A stretch of 64,000 nucleotides of DNA. Origin: Chenopodium formosanum (taxonomy: Eukaryota > Streptophyta > Magnoliopsida > Caryophyllales > Amaranthaceae). Below are positions 11,436 through 23,083 of the stretch, piece by piece (within the stretch, counting starts at the first letter, position 1; every line of letters starts with the position of its first letter). The notes under the pieces are model-generated. The model did no database searches. It saw only the letters and a program-made list of their open reading frames with translations, and was not told the DNA's origin. The stretch spans positions 2,216,501-2,280,500 of the forward strand of contig CM044860.1 of the NCBI GenBank assembly GCA_024500155.1, in the 5' to 3' direction. The position numbers were made by a program, and so were the translations under genes.

Positions 11436-12511
11436 GCGGATGCACGATGCTCTGTGCATCCGTTTTTTTTTAAGGTGGAATGAACATTTAATTGTTCAGT
11501 AAAGAACATACAGTTATTTTGTAAAGAACATCTAGCTATTTTATAAAGAACATCACATATTGTTGTATTGTAATGAACATATAGTTATTTTGTAAAGAAC
11601 ATATAGTTGTTTTGTAAAGAACATATAGCTATTTTATAAAGAACATCCACTTTTATATGTTTTTTTTTTTTTTTGTAAATCTAATAAACATGATAATATT
11701 AAAGAACATTATTCATATAGTAATGTACATTTGGTATAAATGATCATGTAAGTATATGAAAAAGAACATTTTACTGTATTATAATATACATTGTATTATA
11801 TTCTAATTTCTAATGAACATATGTGTTATAATATTGCTTACAGGTTTAATGTACATCGTATTATTTGGATTATGCAAGTATATGAAAAAGAACATTTTAT
11901 AGTATTCTAATATACATTGTATTATTTGGATCTATAAATTATTTTGAATTTGTCTATTTGCTTGCTTTCTTCTTTCAAAATGTATTAATTGGTCGATCTT
12001 CTTCAAGAACTTTATTTTATTTCTCATTGGAACAACAAAACCACATAAATCGCAAATTAATTCCTAATAAAACCAAAAATTACAATTTTCAACCAAATTT
12101 ATAAAAAAACAAACACTCAAACTCAAAATAAACAAGTATGAATGTCGAATCTGGTCTCACCTTTCGTTTTTATCTGTCATCTTAAACAATTTTGGACTCA
12201 AAATTTCGAATTTCTTGAAATTTTGCTTGAGGCTTGAGGAATTTAAATGGGTTTGAAGTTTTGTTTGGAGAGAAAAAGTGAACTTTTGGTTTAAAAAAAA
12301 TGGTTTAATGTATGGTAAAAAAAAATAATTACAGTACTATTTATCTATTCCTTATATAAAAAATTTCTTTAAAAAAAATATACAAAATTGTTGTACAAAA
12401 ATCTCGTGTACAATGTTTTTTTATATACCCATGTACATTAGAATATAACTGCATGTACATTTCGCCTTTTATAGTTTTGGAGTGGATGCACCATGCGAAT
12501 CGTGTATCCGC
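11436..12511. mobile_element. Non-autonomous TIR element with internal AAAGAACAT repeats
   Basis: The left end GCGGATGCACGATGCTCTGT and the reverse complement of the right end (GCGGATACACGATTCGCATG) match over about 26 bases with a few changes; both then run into GTGCATCC. Inside the left half, units around 22 bp long built on GTAAAGAACATATAGTTATT are repeated. No transposase is visible and no target duplication is clear, so the superfamily is unassigned (a MULE or other DNA element is possible). Confidence 0.6.
11498..11650. repeat. Degenerate 22-bp tandem repeats
   Basis: About six to seven copies of a unit resembling GTAAAGAACATATAGTTATT plus TT, with single-base changes and one longer spacer. 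More isolated AAAGAACAT words continue to about 11900. Confidence 0.7.
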
Positions 12512-15057
12512 TTGCATGAACGACCCATTGGTATTACTATTCTTTTTGGGAAAAAATATAGAAAAAAAATTCAAAGGTATCTCATTCTATTTTATTTGAT
12601 ATGGATAAATTCTTAATGATGTACGGAGTATTATATATGTATATATATGGGAAAAATAGTTATTTGAAATCTCATTTATGCTAAATTATTCAAGACTTTT
12701 AACTTTAATATATAGATTATTGAATTATTTGAAATTCTACTACTGGTATATATTATCAAAGTGCAAAATAATCGATTATATATATAGGACAAATTTAAAT
12801 ACGTAGTATATTGGACATCCTACCATCAAAACTATGCATCCACTTAAACAAGCTACTTTGAGTGACAAGCCTGAGTGAGTCCGTTTTAATGGTTAAGGTT
12901 GATATATTAAAAAGTATAGGATTATGCATAAAAGTGTAAGTTATAGACTTATAGCATAAATTGGTCTTGAACTTTTCAAATAATATCAATAAAATTCTCG
13001 TGAAAACAATTTCATTACCTACTAAACAAAATAATAAAATCAAAAAATTACACTTATGAGATGAAATTTTCTTGCGAAATTAAAACTCGGGAGAAATGTT
13101 TTTCATGTGGTAATGCTACTCACGAGTTGTTTAATTATGGAGTAATCTTGAAACAAATTAAGTCAAATAAGTTTTTTCTTTGCTCTTAAATTAGATTGGA
13201 CCGTCCTCTGGGCCCTGATGTTTGTTATTTTTGACATTTTTGCTTTAGCAATTCCACGTTAAGCCTTGCTGCTTTTGACATGTATTAGCTGCCTGTAATT
13301 GACAACATTTCCATTTCTTCCAACGTACAAAGCATTGGACCTCTCCAATTTTAGTATGTTCACTTCCTTAATCTCTGTTTACCAAAAAGTCAAACTTTCT
13401 TATCCTTTTTTAACTTTAATTTGTGCTGTGTGTACGTGACAATGTGTGTGTTGGTAAAACTTGATTGGTGAATAAAAATTTGTAAAAGTTAAGAGCTAAA
13501 CAATTATACAATGCAATCTCAATATCTCATTTCACACTATATATGTTGTAATCGTGTAACTACAAATTAGTCATATCCCTTTACCAATTGCTCAGAGATC
13601 GATGACCGTAAGCTCGATCGTCTCTCATCCTACTTTGCCCTCCTCGTCAAATGTATGTGTAATCACTTTAGTAAGCATGGATTTGGTTAGAACACACAGA
13701 AATTAAAATAGATCAGAACAACAAATAATAGATGTTCAATTCATTTTTTCACAGTATATTAAATTGTTTCCAGTCATCAGTATTTACAAAAAATATGAAA
13801 ATAAGTGAATAATATCTACTTCGTATAATAAAAGATAATTAGTATGAATCTCCAGCTTAAAAAGATCTTAACATGTAATTTGAATTGTAAGTAATATGTT
13901 GATATTTTTTCTAACTAGCAGTTTTTTTTAATTACAAGTTTGATCCATGGAGTGTACTATATTAGGGTTAAAGTATCACTAATGTCTTACAAATCATACG
14001 AAGTAGTATATCCGCCGAATCATCATTCATCACCTCTTTATTGGCTTTGAATTGAATCTAACCTATTTGTCGAGGGTTTTATAAATTATTATTCATTATT
14101 TCACATAATTAAGTTCATCCTTTTCCACTTGCTATATAATTTCCAAGTTGATTTTTACATAATTTGTTATTATTATATTTCCACCTTAGTAGTAGCTAGT
14201 ATGTAGTAGGATTATATTGTGTCTACTTTTCCTAGAAACTTATCTTTCATGTGCTTGCTATTTCCTTTTTAAAATTTTAATATTTGGCAGCAAACGGCGA
14301 AAATGACGAGCCTTAATCTTCCAAAAAAGAACGTCGTTTTTCAAATAATACGACCAGGTCTAAATAATACTCGTACGTAGTTAGGTTAACTAGAGAGGTC
14401 CAAAAAGTTAATAACTTTATATAAGTATATTATGATTTAATTCTTTACGGGTGCGTCACGCATCATTAATAATTTCATAAAATTTGGCTCATTTGTCTTG
14501 TGTCAGTAGCTACGAGTTAGATCACGCAAAGAGTTTTGATTATCTTAATTTTTTTATTTTATTTTATTAAGAGCTAGAATAAGAGATCACAATAATAGAG
14601 TAATTAAAGGTGATGTAAGTATAATATTTTAATACAAGTGTGATTGTGATTAACAGTCGAAAGTGACTATACTGATTTCTAAATAAAGGTATATCACTAG
14701 AATAATTAGGAACATTCAATCCTTTATGATTCTATGACTTTTGTAGAGTAAATTATCTTAGGTAAAAATCTTGAAGGTGCGGTGATATGATCGATACTTA
14801 TGATTTTGAGATTACTTAAGCGGTTAACACGTGATGTGTGCGTTATAGCTAATCACATCTGATTAGCTATTTGCCTATTTCGATATGATGTTATTGGCAA
14901 TATTATTGAGGGAAAATATGTAAACAAATAATTTTTATAAGGTAAAAATGTCTGCACACTATTCTTTGAGTAAAAAAATAAAATAAAAAAAAAAATTAAC
15001 AATTAATAAGGGCAAATGAGTAAACGAACATTTCAGTAGATATAATTGTCCAAATAT

Positions 15058-15129
15058 AATTTATAAGAGTTATCTCATACGGAGTATTTTTACAATTTAT
15101 AAGAGTTATCTCATACGGAGTATTTTTAT
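15058..15129. repeat. Tandem duplication of 36 bp
   Basis: Two near-perfect copies of AATTTATAAGAGTTATCTCA followed by TACGGAGTATTTTTA lie head to tail. Each carries the TACGGAGTA word. Confidence 0.85.
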
Positions 15130-15466
15130 AAGGTAGGGAAATCATGTTTACATATTTGTCATTTTGTATCTTTATTTAGTAAATACGAGTATGATCTTAT
15201 TTAAATATACTTCGCATCAAATATGACATACTAGTATATAAATGGATGAGCTAGGGCGGCAGTTAATATATACAATGTATTTGGGAAGAAAAAAAAATGG
15301 TGAAACTTTTAAAATTAAAAGAGAATGCTAAATGCATCCCTGATAGAGGCATACGATGACTAATATAAAAATTGCATGAAAGAAAAAAAATACTCCGTAT
15401 TAAACATTGATAACGAGCACTAATCCTCTAATCGATATAATATGTAATTTTGTATTCGTGATAAAT

Positions 15467-16053
15467 ATAAAATTTAGGAAAATTTGTTGAAAACTATCTT
15501 ATAAAAATCAAATTTTGTTGAAAATTATCTTATAAATTTTTTTGTCAAAGCACACATGATTAAAATTTTCTTTGTTGAATCTCATCACTTTTCGGATTTC
15601 GACTATTGATTGACATTTCCGACGTTCATTAGCATGTGCATCTCACGTGACCCACTTAACCCCACTTTTCTATTATTTTGCCCTCTTTTCCCTCCATTCA
15701 TTCCCCCTTCGTCACTTACATTTCCGTGCAATTGTATAAAGGCTATAAAAACCAAATTATGATAAAGAGGAGTGACGAAGAGGGGAATGAATGGAGGGAA
15801 AGGGGGGGAAGTAAAAGAAAAGTGGGGTTAAGCGGGTCACTTGAGGTGCACATGTTAGTCAACGCCGAAAATGTAAGTAATTAGTTGGAATCCAGGGAAA
15901 TGGTGGGACTTAACAAATTTTTTTAAAAAACAGGTGTGTTTTGACAAAAAAATTTTTAAAATAGGTGTGCTTTGAAAAAAAAAATTTAGAAGATGGTTTT
16001 CAATAAAATTTGGTTTTTATAAGATGATTTTTAACAAATTTTCCTAAAACTTA
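15467..16053. mobile_element. Foldback element with arms of about 250-280 bp
   Basis: The stretch 15467-15716 is largely the reverse complement of 15771-16053. Matches include TTAGGAAAATTTGTT at the outer end, AAATTTTTTTGTCAAA, then ATGTGCA(T/C)CTCA and CCCTCCATTCATTCCCC near the centre, with a loop of about 55 bp. The right arm has an extra copy of roughly 30 bp of the internal AATTTTTTTGTCAAA block. No coding capacity. It is a MITE-like hairpin; a transcript through it would fold into a long imperfect duplex. Confidence 0.78.
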
Positions 16054-16353
16054 TACGGAGTATTGTTATAGAAAATATATTTAATGATTACACGCGGCAT
16101 TAAGGGGTGGTTAATTAATAAACCGTGGATAACAAAGCCTTGCTTATTTAGCAAAGTGTAAATGGTAGGTTAGTTAGCTTTCTTTGAAAAGTTTTTAGTT
16201 GAAAAAGACAAGAACATGCCTTTCCAACAAGATTATCTGATTATCCCTATCACATACTGATATCTTATTTAGGATTATACTTTGATGATAAAATTTGCAA
16301 GTTTTTGGCTACGGTTTTAACACGGAAATTATGAATTAAACTTGAAAGCTATA

Positions 16354-16434
16354 TGTAATCAAATCAGAGTCATATACTTGCTAATCTTGGAATTTATGTA
16401 ATAAAATCAGAGCCATATATATGCTAATCTTGGA
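16354..16434. repeat. Tandem duplication of about 41 bp
   Basis: Two diverged copies of the phrase AATCAGAG(T/C)CATATA followed by TGCTAATCTTGGAA lie head to tail, just left of the poly(T) insertion. Confidence 0.75.
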
Positions 16435-16444
16435 AAGTCCCTTT

Positions 16445-16450
<6 letters not shown>

Positions 16451-16482
<32 letters not shown>

Positions 16483-16509
16483 AAGGAAACCAACTTTTTT
16501 TGAAGGAAC
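16451..16509 (-). mobile_element. Mini-retroposon (poly(A)-tailed insert, 5'-truncated)
   Basis: GTCCCTTTAGTTTT occurs at 16437-16450 and again at 16510-16523. Between the copies lie only a T tract and about 30 bases containing TTTTTTTGAAGGAAC. A 14-bp direct repeat around a poly(T)-led insert is the footprint of LINE-driven retroposition on the minus strand. The body is too short to name a family. Confidence 0.55.
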
Positions 16510-18212
16510 GTCCCTTTAGTTTTTACTCCGTATTATTATATGATCAAAGTGGATTCTATTATCAAAAACCGTATTATTAATTCAAGCATTTGTAATCTTG
16601 TTACTGATGATATTTCTTTGATGAATAAGAAGTTGTGCCCCTTTGTGGGTTGTTTCAAAAAAAAAAAGGGTGGATCCTATTATCAAAAACCGTTTATAAT
16701 ATATTGCATATATGTTATTATAAATGAAGTTTTATATTCACTAAATGTCACTCGTATATTAACTTATTTTATATAATATAATCATACACTTAACTCTTCT
16801 TAAATTATTGATCCGAAATTATTTATAATCCTGTAATAGTGATGAGGCAAAAACTTGAAAAGCTATGGGTGATTATCTTACATATATACAATTAAGGAGT
16901 GCATTGTAAGTAGAAAAATGGTGGTGGCCATAAATGTTGCATGGGGTTCCCTGCAAAATCCAGCTAGCCCTTCTTTAAGACGGAAAAGGGACCCTGCAAT
17001 TCCTAGCTAGCTCAGACCAAGCTTCTCTCCGATCCCCTCCCTATTTCTTTAATGGGAACCCCATTTCGAAGATGCATTTTACACCATGCAATTTGTAACT
17101 TGTAAGTACTTTAATAGGGTAAGCCGCCGTAGGGTAGACAGCGCGATTCACCTAGAGCATCCACAATGGCTCAAGATAAGTCCTAGCTTGCAATTATCTA
17201 ATAGTTGTAGCTACTAACTTGTCAAAGTAGAGCTACATTAGATGTAGTTTTGGTTTTAAGTTACATAACTCTACAAAGTTACTCGTATGTTGTTACTTCG
17301 TACTTAGTTAAGTGAATATATTTGTATTTACACTTAACTAATTAAAATTAAAATCTATGCGTCAACAGTCGAGCATGGTGCAACTTACTATATTTAGTAA
17401 AATGTGAATGGTGATTATTGGTAATGGGAAAGGGGCGCTTAGCTTCTAGTTAGTCTCAATAATTTAATTGATAATGGGATAGAGGCGCTGATTTGATTAA
17501 AGATTGAAAGGTGAAAATCATTAAGCTGACTTTATTGATACTCCATATTTATAATGTTTTTCCCATCATGTAGCAAAGTTTATGATGTGGATAAAAAATT
17601 CAACATGAAGGACAAGGATACAGAGTCCAATTTTTAAACCAAGCAGCAAGCACTTGTTCCTCGTTGCCAACAAAAATACAAGGCCAAAATATCTTATCAT
17701 CACATGGCCAACTTTGAATTATGGTAATGTTAATGAATACTCCATGATTAATGAGACATCTTTAGTCTAATTTAAAATTTTAGTATGGACTTAAGGGGCT
17801 AATCACTCTAAATACACAGTAATTCGTAAATTCATTATCCCAAAATAAGTAAATAAACGGTACAGTAAAGTTGTCCAATATCTTAATCTCTTATGGAGTA
17901 CTATATTTGTAACAAACAAAGACCATTAATGATTCTTGTGTAGTTGTGTGTTGTGTCACGTCCAAAAATTTGATATTGATCGACTTTCTTTTTAGAGCCA
18001 TGCTCTCCTGCTTTGTGTACTTTCCTCTAAAGACATTGGATTTTGAAAAACAATTTCGAACAATTAATATAATACAATAATAACTTCCGATAGTTCACAT
18101 AAAACATCATTAAAGCAATTGATAAAGGTTTTGACATTGCACGCTTTTGACGATTATATATTGAAATTTATTCATAAAAACAAATGATAATCGATATTAT
18201 ATAGTATTGAGC

Positions 18213-18240
18213 CTTTTTTTTTTTTTTTTTTTTTTTTTTT
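18213..18240. repeat. Poly(T) tract
   Basis: About 28 consecutive T, bounded by GAGC on each side. It is too short and lacks enough flanking repeat to call a retroposon. Confidence 0.6.
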
Positions 18241-18312
18241 GAGCATTTATGTTATTGATGTAAATCAATTCTAACCGATTATATTGGCTTGTGGAAAACC
18301 AATAACAATATA

Positions 18313-18566
18313 CTTCCTCTATTTTTTTAGTTGACACATTTTTATTATCACGCTTGCCAACGCACATTTTCAACGATTAATATCTCTAATTATCAAAATT
18401 GTAAAATTATAAAAAATAGATATTAATAAAATGTGCATTGAAATGATTCAAACAAGATCCCAAATGAATATATTTTATCGTATTTATAAATCACAAAAAC
18501 GAGTCAAATTGTGTTGTGTAAATAGTGTAAAAATCAAATGGTGTCAACTAAAAAAAACGGAGGAAG
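18313..18566. mobile_element. Stowaway-like (Mariner) MITE
   Basis: It starts CTTCCTCTATTTTTTTAGTT and ends with the inverted form AACTAAAAAAAACGGAGGAAG, flanked by TA on both sides. Stowaway MITEs are about this size (254 bp) with TA duplications. No coding capacity. Confidence 0.75.
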
Positions 18567-19837
18567 TATTGAACTTCTTGCACATTGTTACATAGTAATA
18601 TCATTTTTTAATATAGGCGTTATTTCCTTATTACGCTAATGAATATCCTCACTCTAAGCTGTAAGTATCTCAAGAAGAGGAGCTATACATATCTTGCATA
18701 GTGACAATAAATAGCCAAATTAATAATAAAAAATTACAAGTTGATATGGATTTAAGGTCACAAAGATTGATTAGATTAACATAAAAGCCATTCTAATATA
18801 TCCTGACACACGGTAATGTGTGTTAATGTACGTAGTGAATAATGAATAATTAGGCAATTGATGAGATTCCTCGTAAATAATTACTACTCAAATCTGAAAC
18901 GTGGGGAGAGTCTTCCATGCTTAACTTAATTAGCTGTAGAAGATTACACTAAAGGCTGTTTCTCACGTGAGATCGACCGTCTTTAAATTCCCACCAGATG
19001 TTTAAATTCTATTTCTACCAGTCTTCCACTATCTTTCATTTTTTAATCTCCTCAGTTACTGTTAAAAATTCATTGGGTACTTACTTAAGAAGTGTTCATT
19101 ATAAAAAAAGAAAACAATACATTTTAATGTTTTTATTGATTGTTAATTACAGTGTGTTGGGGTGAACTTCAGTCTTAGGTAGCGTTTACTTACTTAAAAT
19201 CAAGAGCTTTTAGCCCTACATTTTTTTGTTATGAACTCATTACTCATAAACTTAAATTATACAGAGTGTTATTGTACTTCAAAGCTTTGGACTTGTGAAG
19301 TTGTGATATACCATTAGCCATTTAGCCACATGCATATTCTATGTCTATGGTTTGCACATGTGGTGTACGCTCCAATTAATAAGTACATATAGCTTAGTGC
19401 GGTAGTGCCCATAGCCTTATTTGCATATAGCATAAATGTATAATTCTTGGCAAAAACTAGTGACCAACACGCCCACAGAATAATTTTGGCAATTGAGTCA
19501 TTCAAGCCCATCTTTATTTATTGGCAACATCCATTAAATCACATCTTTATCCTCAATTTCAACGTGTTCATCTGATTCAGTAGCAATAAATTCCATTATA
19601 TCAATACGGACCATTACAAAGATATTGAGATCTCAACACCACTTATGCGGTTATGCCTACTCTCTACTCGAAATTAGGAGACGCACACCTTTCATTATTA
19701 AAAGCTTAACACAATTCACCACATATCACAGTTAAGAAGAGTAACATCGAAAGTTTAAAACATAATCATAGAAAGAAATAGCCCAATTTACTCATCAATG
19801 TAGTAAATTAATTTTGTAGCATTCCTTAAAAAATAGA

Positions 19838-19865
19838 CATCCCATCCCATCCCATCCCATCCCAA
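19838..19865. repeat. CCCAT microsatellite
   Basis: Five consecutive CCCAT-type units in otherwise AT-rich DNA, about 370 bp upstream of the AAA-ATPase start. Confidence 0.8.
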
Positions 19866-20230
19866 TGTCTTTTCTTTTTGAATTTACTAATTATTTTTGT
19901 AAAAGAGTGTATGGGTATAAAATGACCCCAAATATAAGTTAGAAAAAAAAGAAAAGAGAACAATAAATAGTCCTACCATATATATGTCCTTGCTGTCAAG
20001 TAGCTGGGAAATGACGAGGGAGTAGTCCAGCGAATCTATTATTCCTCTCTTATACTCTCCCTCTCTCCACCCCCCCCATTCTCCATTCCCTTCACTCTTG
20101 ACTTCTTCTTCTTCTTCTTCCTTCTCTCAACTTCCCTCTCCATTTTCTCAATTCCTTAAACCCATCAACAATCTCACCCTTTAAAATGCCCACCTACCAT
20201 TAATCCCCTCAATCCACCCTTCCAATTACA

Positions 20231-21679
20231 ATGATCACCGATTTCCGGCGGATTATCCTCGCCGTAATTACAACCATAATCTTCCTCGTAATCCTTAGAT
20301 TATTCCTTAAACGAAAAATTCGAACATCTAAATTCAAAAAATGGTGGCGATTAATCTCTGATAAATTTCACGACCATCAATTTCTTAAAGTCCCGGAGTT
20401 TAACGATAATTCCCAGGAAAACCAACTTTTCCGGCGAGTTTCTCTCTACCTTAATTCCCTTGAATCGTTGGAACACTCTGATTATACCAACCTAATTTCC
20501 GGCTCTAAACCCACCGACATCCTTCTCTCTCTTAACCCTAATCAAACCATTGTTGACGAATTCCTCGGCGCTCGTCTTATTTGGACATTCGACGTCGTTT
20601 CATCCGACACCGCCGCAGAAAAATCCTTCCTCCTCAAGATCAGAAAACGCGACAAACGCCGCGTTTTGCGACCTTATCTCCAACACATCCACACTGTCTC
20701 CGACGACATTGACCACCGTGTGAGGGACATTCGGTTGTACACAAACTCCTCTTCTGGGTGGAAAACGACGCCGTTTTCTCACCCGGCAACGTTCGAGACA
20801 GTTGCAATGGATCCCGAGTTGAAGAACAAAGTCAAATCCGATCTCGAAACGTTTCAGAAATCGAAGCAGTATTACCACCGACTTGGCCGCGTTTGGCGGC
20901 GGAGTTACCTTCTTTACGGGCCTTCAGGAACAGGGAAATCAAGCTTCGTCGCTGCGATGGCCAAGAGTTTATCATACGACGTTTACGACCTTGATATCTC
21001 CAAAGTTTCAGGTGATTCAGACCTTAAATTCCTCCTCCTTCAAACAAGCCCTAGATCATTAATTCTCGTGGAAGATTTCGACAAATACGTCGCCGGAAAA
21101 AACAACTCGTCGCCGTCGTCTTCGGCGGCGGTAACGATTTCCGGCGTACTCAATTTCATGGACGGAGTGGTTAACTCCTGCTGCGAGGAAAGGGTGATGG
21201 TGTTCACCATGACAACGAAGGAAGATATTGACCCGGCAATACTACGGCCGGGTCGGGTTGATGTTCATATTTATTTCCCTTTGTGTGATTTTAACAATTT
21301 CAAGAATTTGGCGAGTAATTATTTAGGAGTGAGAGAACATAAATTGTTTTCTCAAGTGGAGGAAATGTTCAACAATGGTGTTACAATGAGTCCGGCTGAA
21401 ATCGGTGAGTTAATGATGGTAAATCGGAACTCGCCGAGTCGGGCGATAAAATCGGTTATTAATGCACTGCAAACGACGTCGTATAGTAACGGAGTTATAG
21501 AGAGTTGCAAGGGTACGCCGAAAAACGGGTACCGGTCAGCAAGGGAATCGGTGGATGAGCCGTTTGACTCAGTTGCAGGAATTGGGTGTAGAGATGGTGT
21601 GAAAGAGATCAGGAAATTGTATGGGTTTTTGACAAGAAAAAGTGGCAGAAAATCTGATTCGTTCGATTTGGGTACGTGA
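20231..21679 (+). CDS. BCS1-like AAA-ATPase, At2g46620 type (intronless)
   Basis: 482 residues in one exon, starting at the ATG at 20231, the first Met before a hydrophobic anchor (residues about 8-25, IILAVITTIIFLVILRLFL). Then comes the plant AAA-associated N-domain (about 30-140) and the AAA core: Walker A GPSGTGKS at 230-237, Walker B LILVEDFD at 277-284 and the LRPGRVD arginine segment at about 338-344. These plant relatives of yeast Bcs1 are membrane-anchored ATPases of mitochondria or ER; individual substrates are mostly unknown. The closest relative I recall is At2g46620. The sensor-1 segment reads FTMTTKED, where I expect an Asn; that may be a family variation. Upstream are a CT-rich leader with CTT repeats (about 20045-20130) and a TATATAT at about 19980. 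Confidence 0.9.
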   Translation: MITDFRRIILAVITTIIFLVILRLFLKRKIRTSKFKKWWRLISDKFHDHQFLKVPEFNDNSQENQLFRRVSLYLNSLESLEHSDYTNLISGSKPTDILLSLNPNQTIVDEFLGARLIWTFDVVSSDTAAEKSFLLKIRKRDKRRVLRPYLQHIHTVSDDIDHRVRDIRLYTNSSSGWKTTPFSHPATFETVAMDPELKNKVKSDLETFQKSKQYYHRLGRVWRRSYLLYGPSGTGKSSFVAAMAKSLSYDVYDLDISKVSGDSDLKFLLLQTSPRSLILVEDFDKYVAGKNNSSPSSSAAVTISGVLNFMDGVVNSCCEERVMVFTMTTKEDIDPAILRPGRVDVHIYFPLCDFNNFKNLASNYLGVREHKLFSQVEEMFNNGVTMSPAEIGELMMVNRNSPSRAIKSVINALQTTSYSNGVIESCKGTPKNGYRSARESVDEPFDSVAGIGCRDGVKEIRKLYGFLTRKSGRKSDSFDLGT

Positions 21680-22209
21680 TCATCAACGCCTCAGGTTGAT
21701 TTTTTTTTTTTTCATTTTATTTTTGGGTTGTGTTGTAAAAAATGGTTTTTACAGGAATATATTTAATAATATTGGAAATTTTTTGGGGTACAAAAGTTAG
21801 AAAAAAAAAAAAAAAATGGAGGGGGGAAACAGGAAGGTGGAAGAACATGGGAAAAAACTCATGATTTTCAATTATTCAAATTGTTCATAGTACTATTATT
21901 ATTATTAAAATTTGTTGGACTGTATAATTATTAGAAGTTTATGTTTAGCATACTTTTTTTTTTTCCTTTTTGTTAATTGGGGGTTAAAGTTGAACCCTAT
22001 GATAGATTGGGGATTGTAAATGATTATTTTTTTACTTTAAACAAGTATAGAAAAGAATTTCAGATGTTGTAGATTTTACAGTAGTTTTCTATTTCTGGCT
22101 AAATAAAAGAATTAGTAGCATCCTCAAATGGTGCATTTGCATTGGATAATTCAATGTATATGAAGTTCGAAATTGAATTAATACCTCTGTTAAGGAGATT
22201 GAAATTTGA

Positions 22210-22285
22210 TCATCTATAATTCAGCATATGTATTGGTGATTATTTTTTCATCTATAATTCAGCATATGTATTGGTGATTATTTTT
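22210..22285. repeat. Tandem duplication of about 38 bp
   Basis: Two almost identical head-to-tail copies of CATCTATAATTCAGCATATG followed by TATTGGTGATTATTTTT. Confidence 0.85.
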
Positions 22286-22444
22286 GCAAAAATAAGTGCA
22301 ATTTATGTACGTATAGACGTATAGTGAGTATTTAATTTTGCGTTAAAAAGTGCTTTGAAGTTTGACATCTTAAATGTAAAAGGGGCAATTTTTTTAAAAG
22401 TTGATGAGCTACTTTCTGAATCATAAATGATAAATGCACATGAT

Positions 22445-23083
22445 CAGGGCCGTCTTAAACATTTAGGGGGCCCTGTGCTATTTACACAATATAGTAGTGT
22501 AAATTTCATTAGCTAATTTTATTTTATTTTATTTTTATTTTATTTTTTATTTTTTTTTAAACAATAGCTAAACACTGTAAACCATTAGCTATTTTTTTTA
22601 AGTCACAAATAATATTTGAAGTACTCTACTTCATACGAATATTCGGTAAGACACTTTTGCATTCATTACTATTTACAAGAATAGGTAGTTCACTTTTAAA
22701 ATGACATAACTATAGACAATATGATATATACATTAAATATACTATGTAAAGATAACTATTTATTTCAAAAACAAAAACAAAAACAAAAAAAAAAAAAAAT
22801 GTAGAGGTAACTATTAAGATTTTGGGGGGAAAAAAGCCTTAAAAAAATTAATCATGAAAAAATAAAATGAATGTATGCACACTTCCACAGGCAGCAAGAT
22901 TCGATCGCTGTCCCTCAAGGATCTTATACAGAGATCTAATACCAACTATGCCATGCTCAATTACATGACTTTAGTAGCGTTGGTTTCTTATTATACTAAT
23001 GAAGTTTGTCAGACATTTGGGGCCCCAAAAATTGTGAGGCCCTGTGCTGTTGGGCTGTTTGCACAGCCTAATAGCCGGCCCTG
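22445..23083. mobile_element. Non-autonomous hAT-type element
   Basis: The left end CAGGGCCGTCTTAAAC and the inverted right end CAGGGCCGGCTATTAGG share CAGGGCCG(T/G)CT, and both sides are flanked by the perfect 8-bp duplication CACATGAT (22437-22444 and 23084-23091). Short CAGGG-type ends with an 8-bp duplication define the hAT superfamily. At 639 bp it has no transposase. The subterminal phrase GGCCCTGTGCT appears near both ends in the same orientation. Confidence 0.75.

Larger units (their letters stand above)
9540..20230. other. 10.7-kb AT-rich spacer before the AAA-ATPase gene
   Basis: No gene supported. The small open frames have no domain, conserved motif or splice context. The stretch does contain a terminal-inverted-repeat element with tandem repeats (11436-12511), a foldback element (15467-16053), short tandem duplications (15058-15129, 16354-16434), a mini-retroposed poly(T) insert (16451-16509), a Stowaway-like MITE (18313-18566) and a CCCAT microsatellite near 19840-19865. 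Beyond those, 9540-11435, 12512-15057 and 16533-18310 show nothing but AT-rich DNA. Confidence 0.6.

Noticed and set aside
11498..11650. CRISPR-like array
   Set aside because: The repeats are adjacent and degenerate with no unique spacers, in a plant nuclear sequence.
17100..17230. Possible MITE starting GAGCATCCACAATGG
   Set aside because: No inverted partner end was found downstream.
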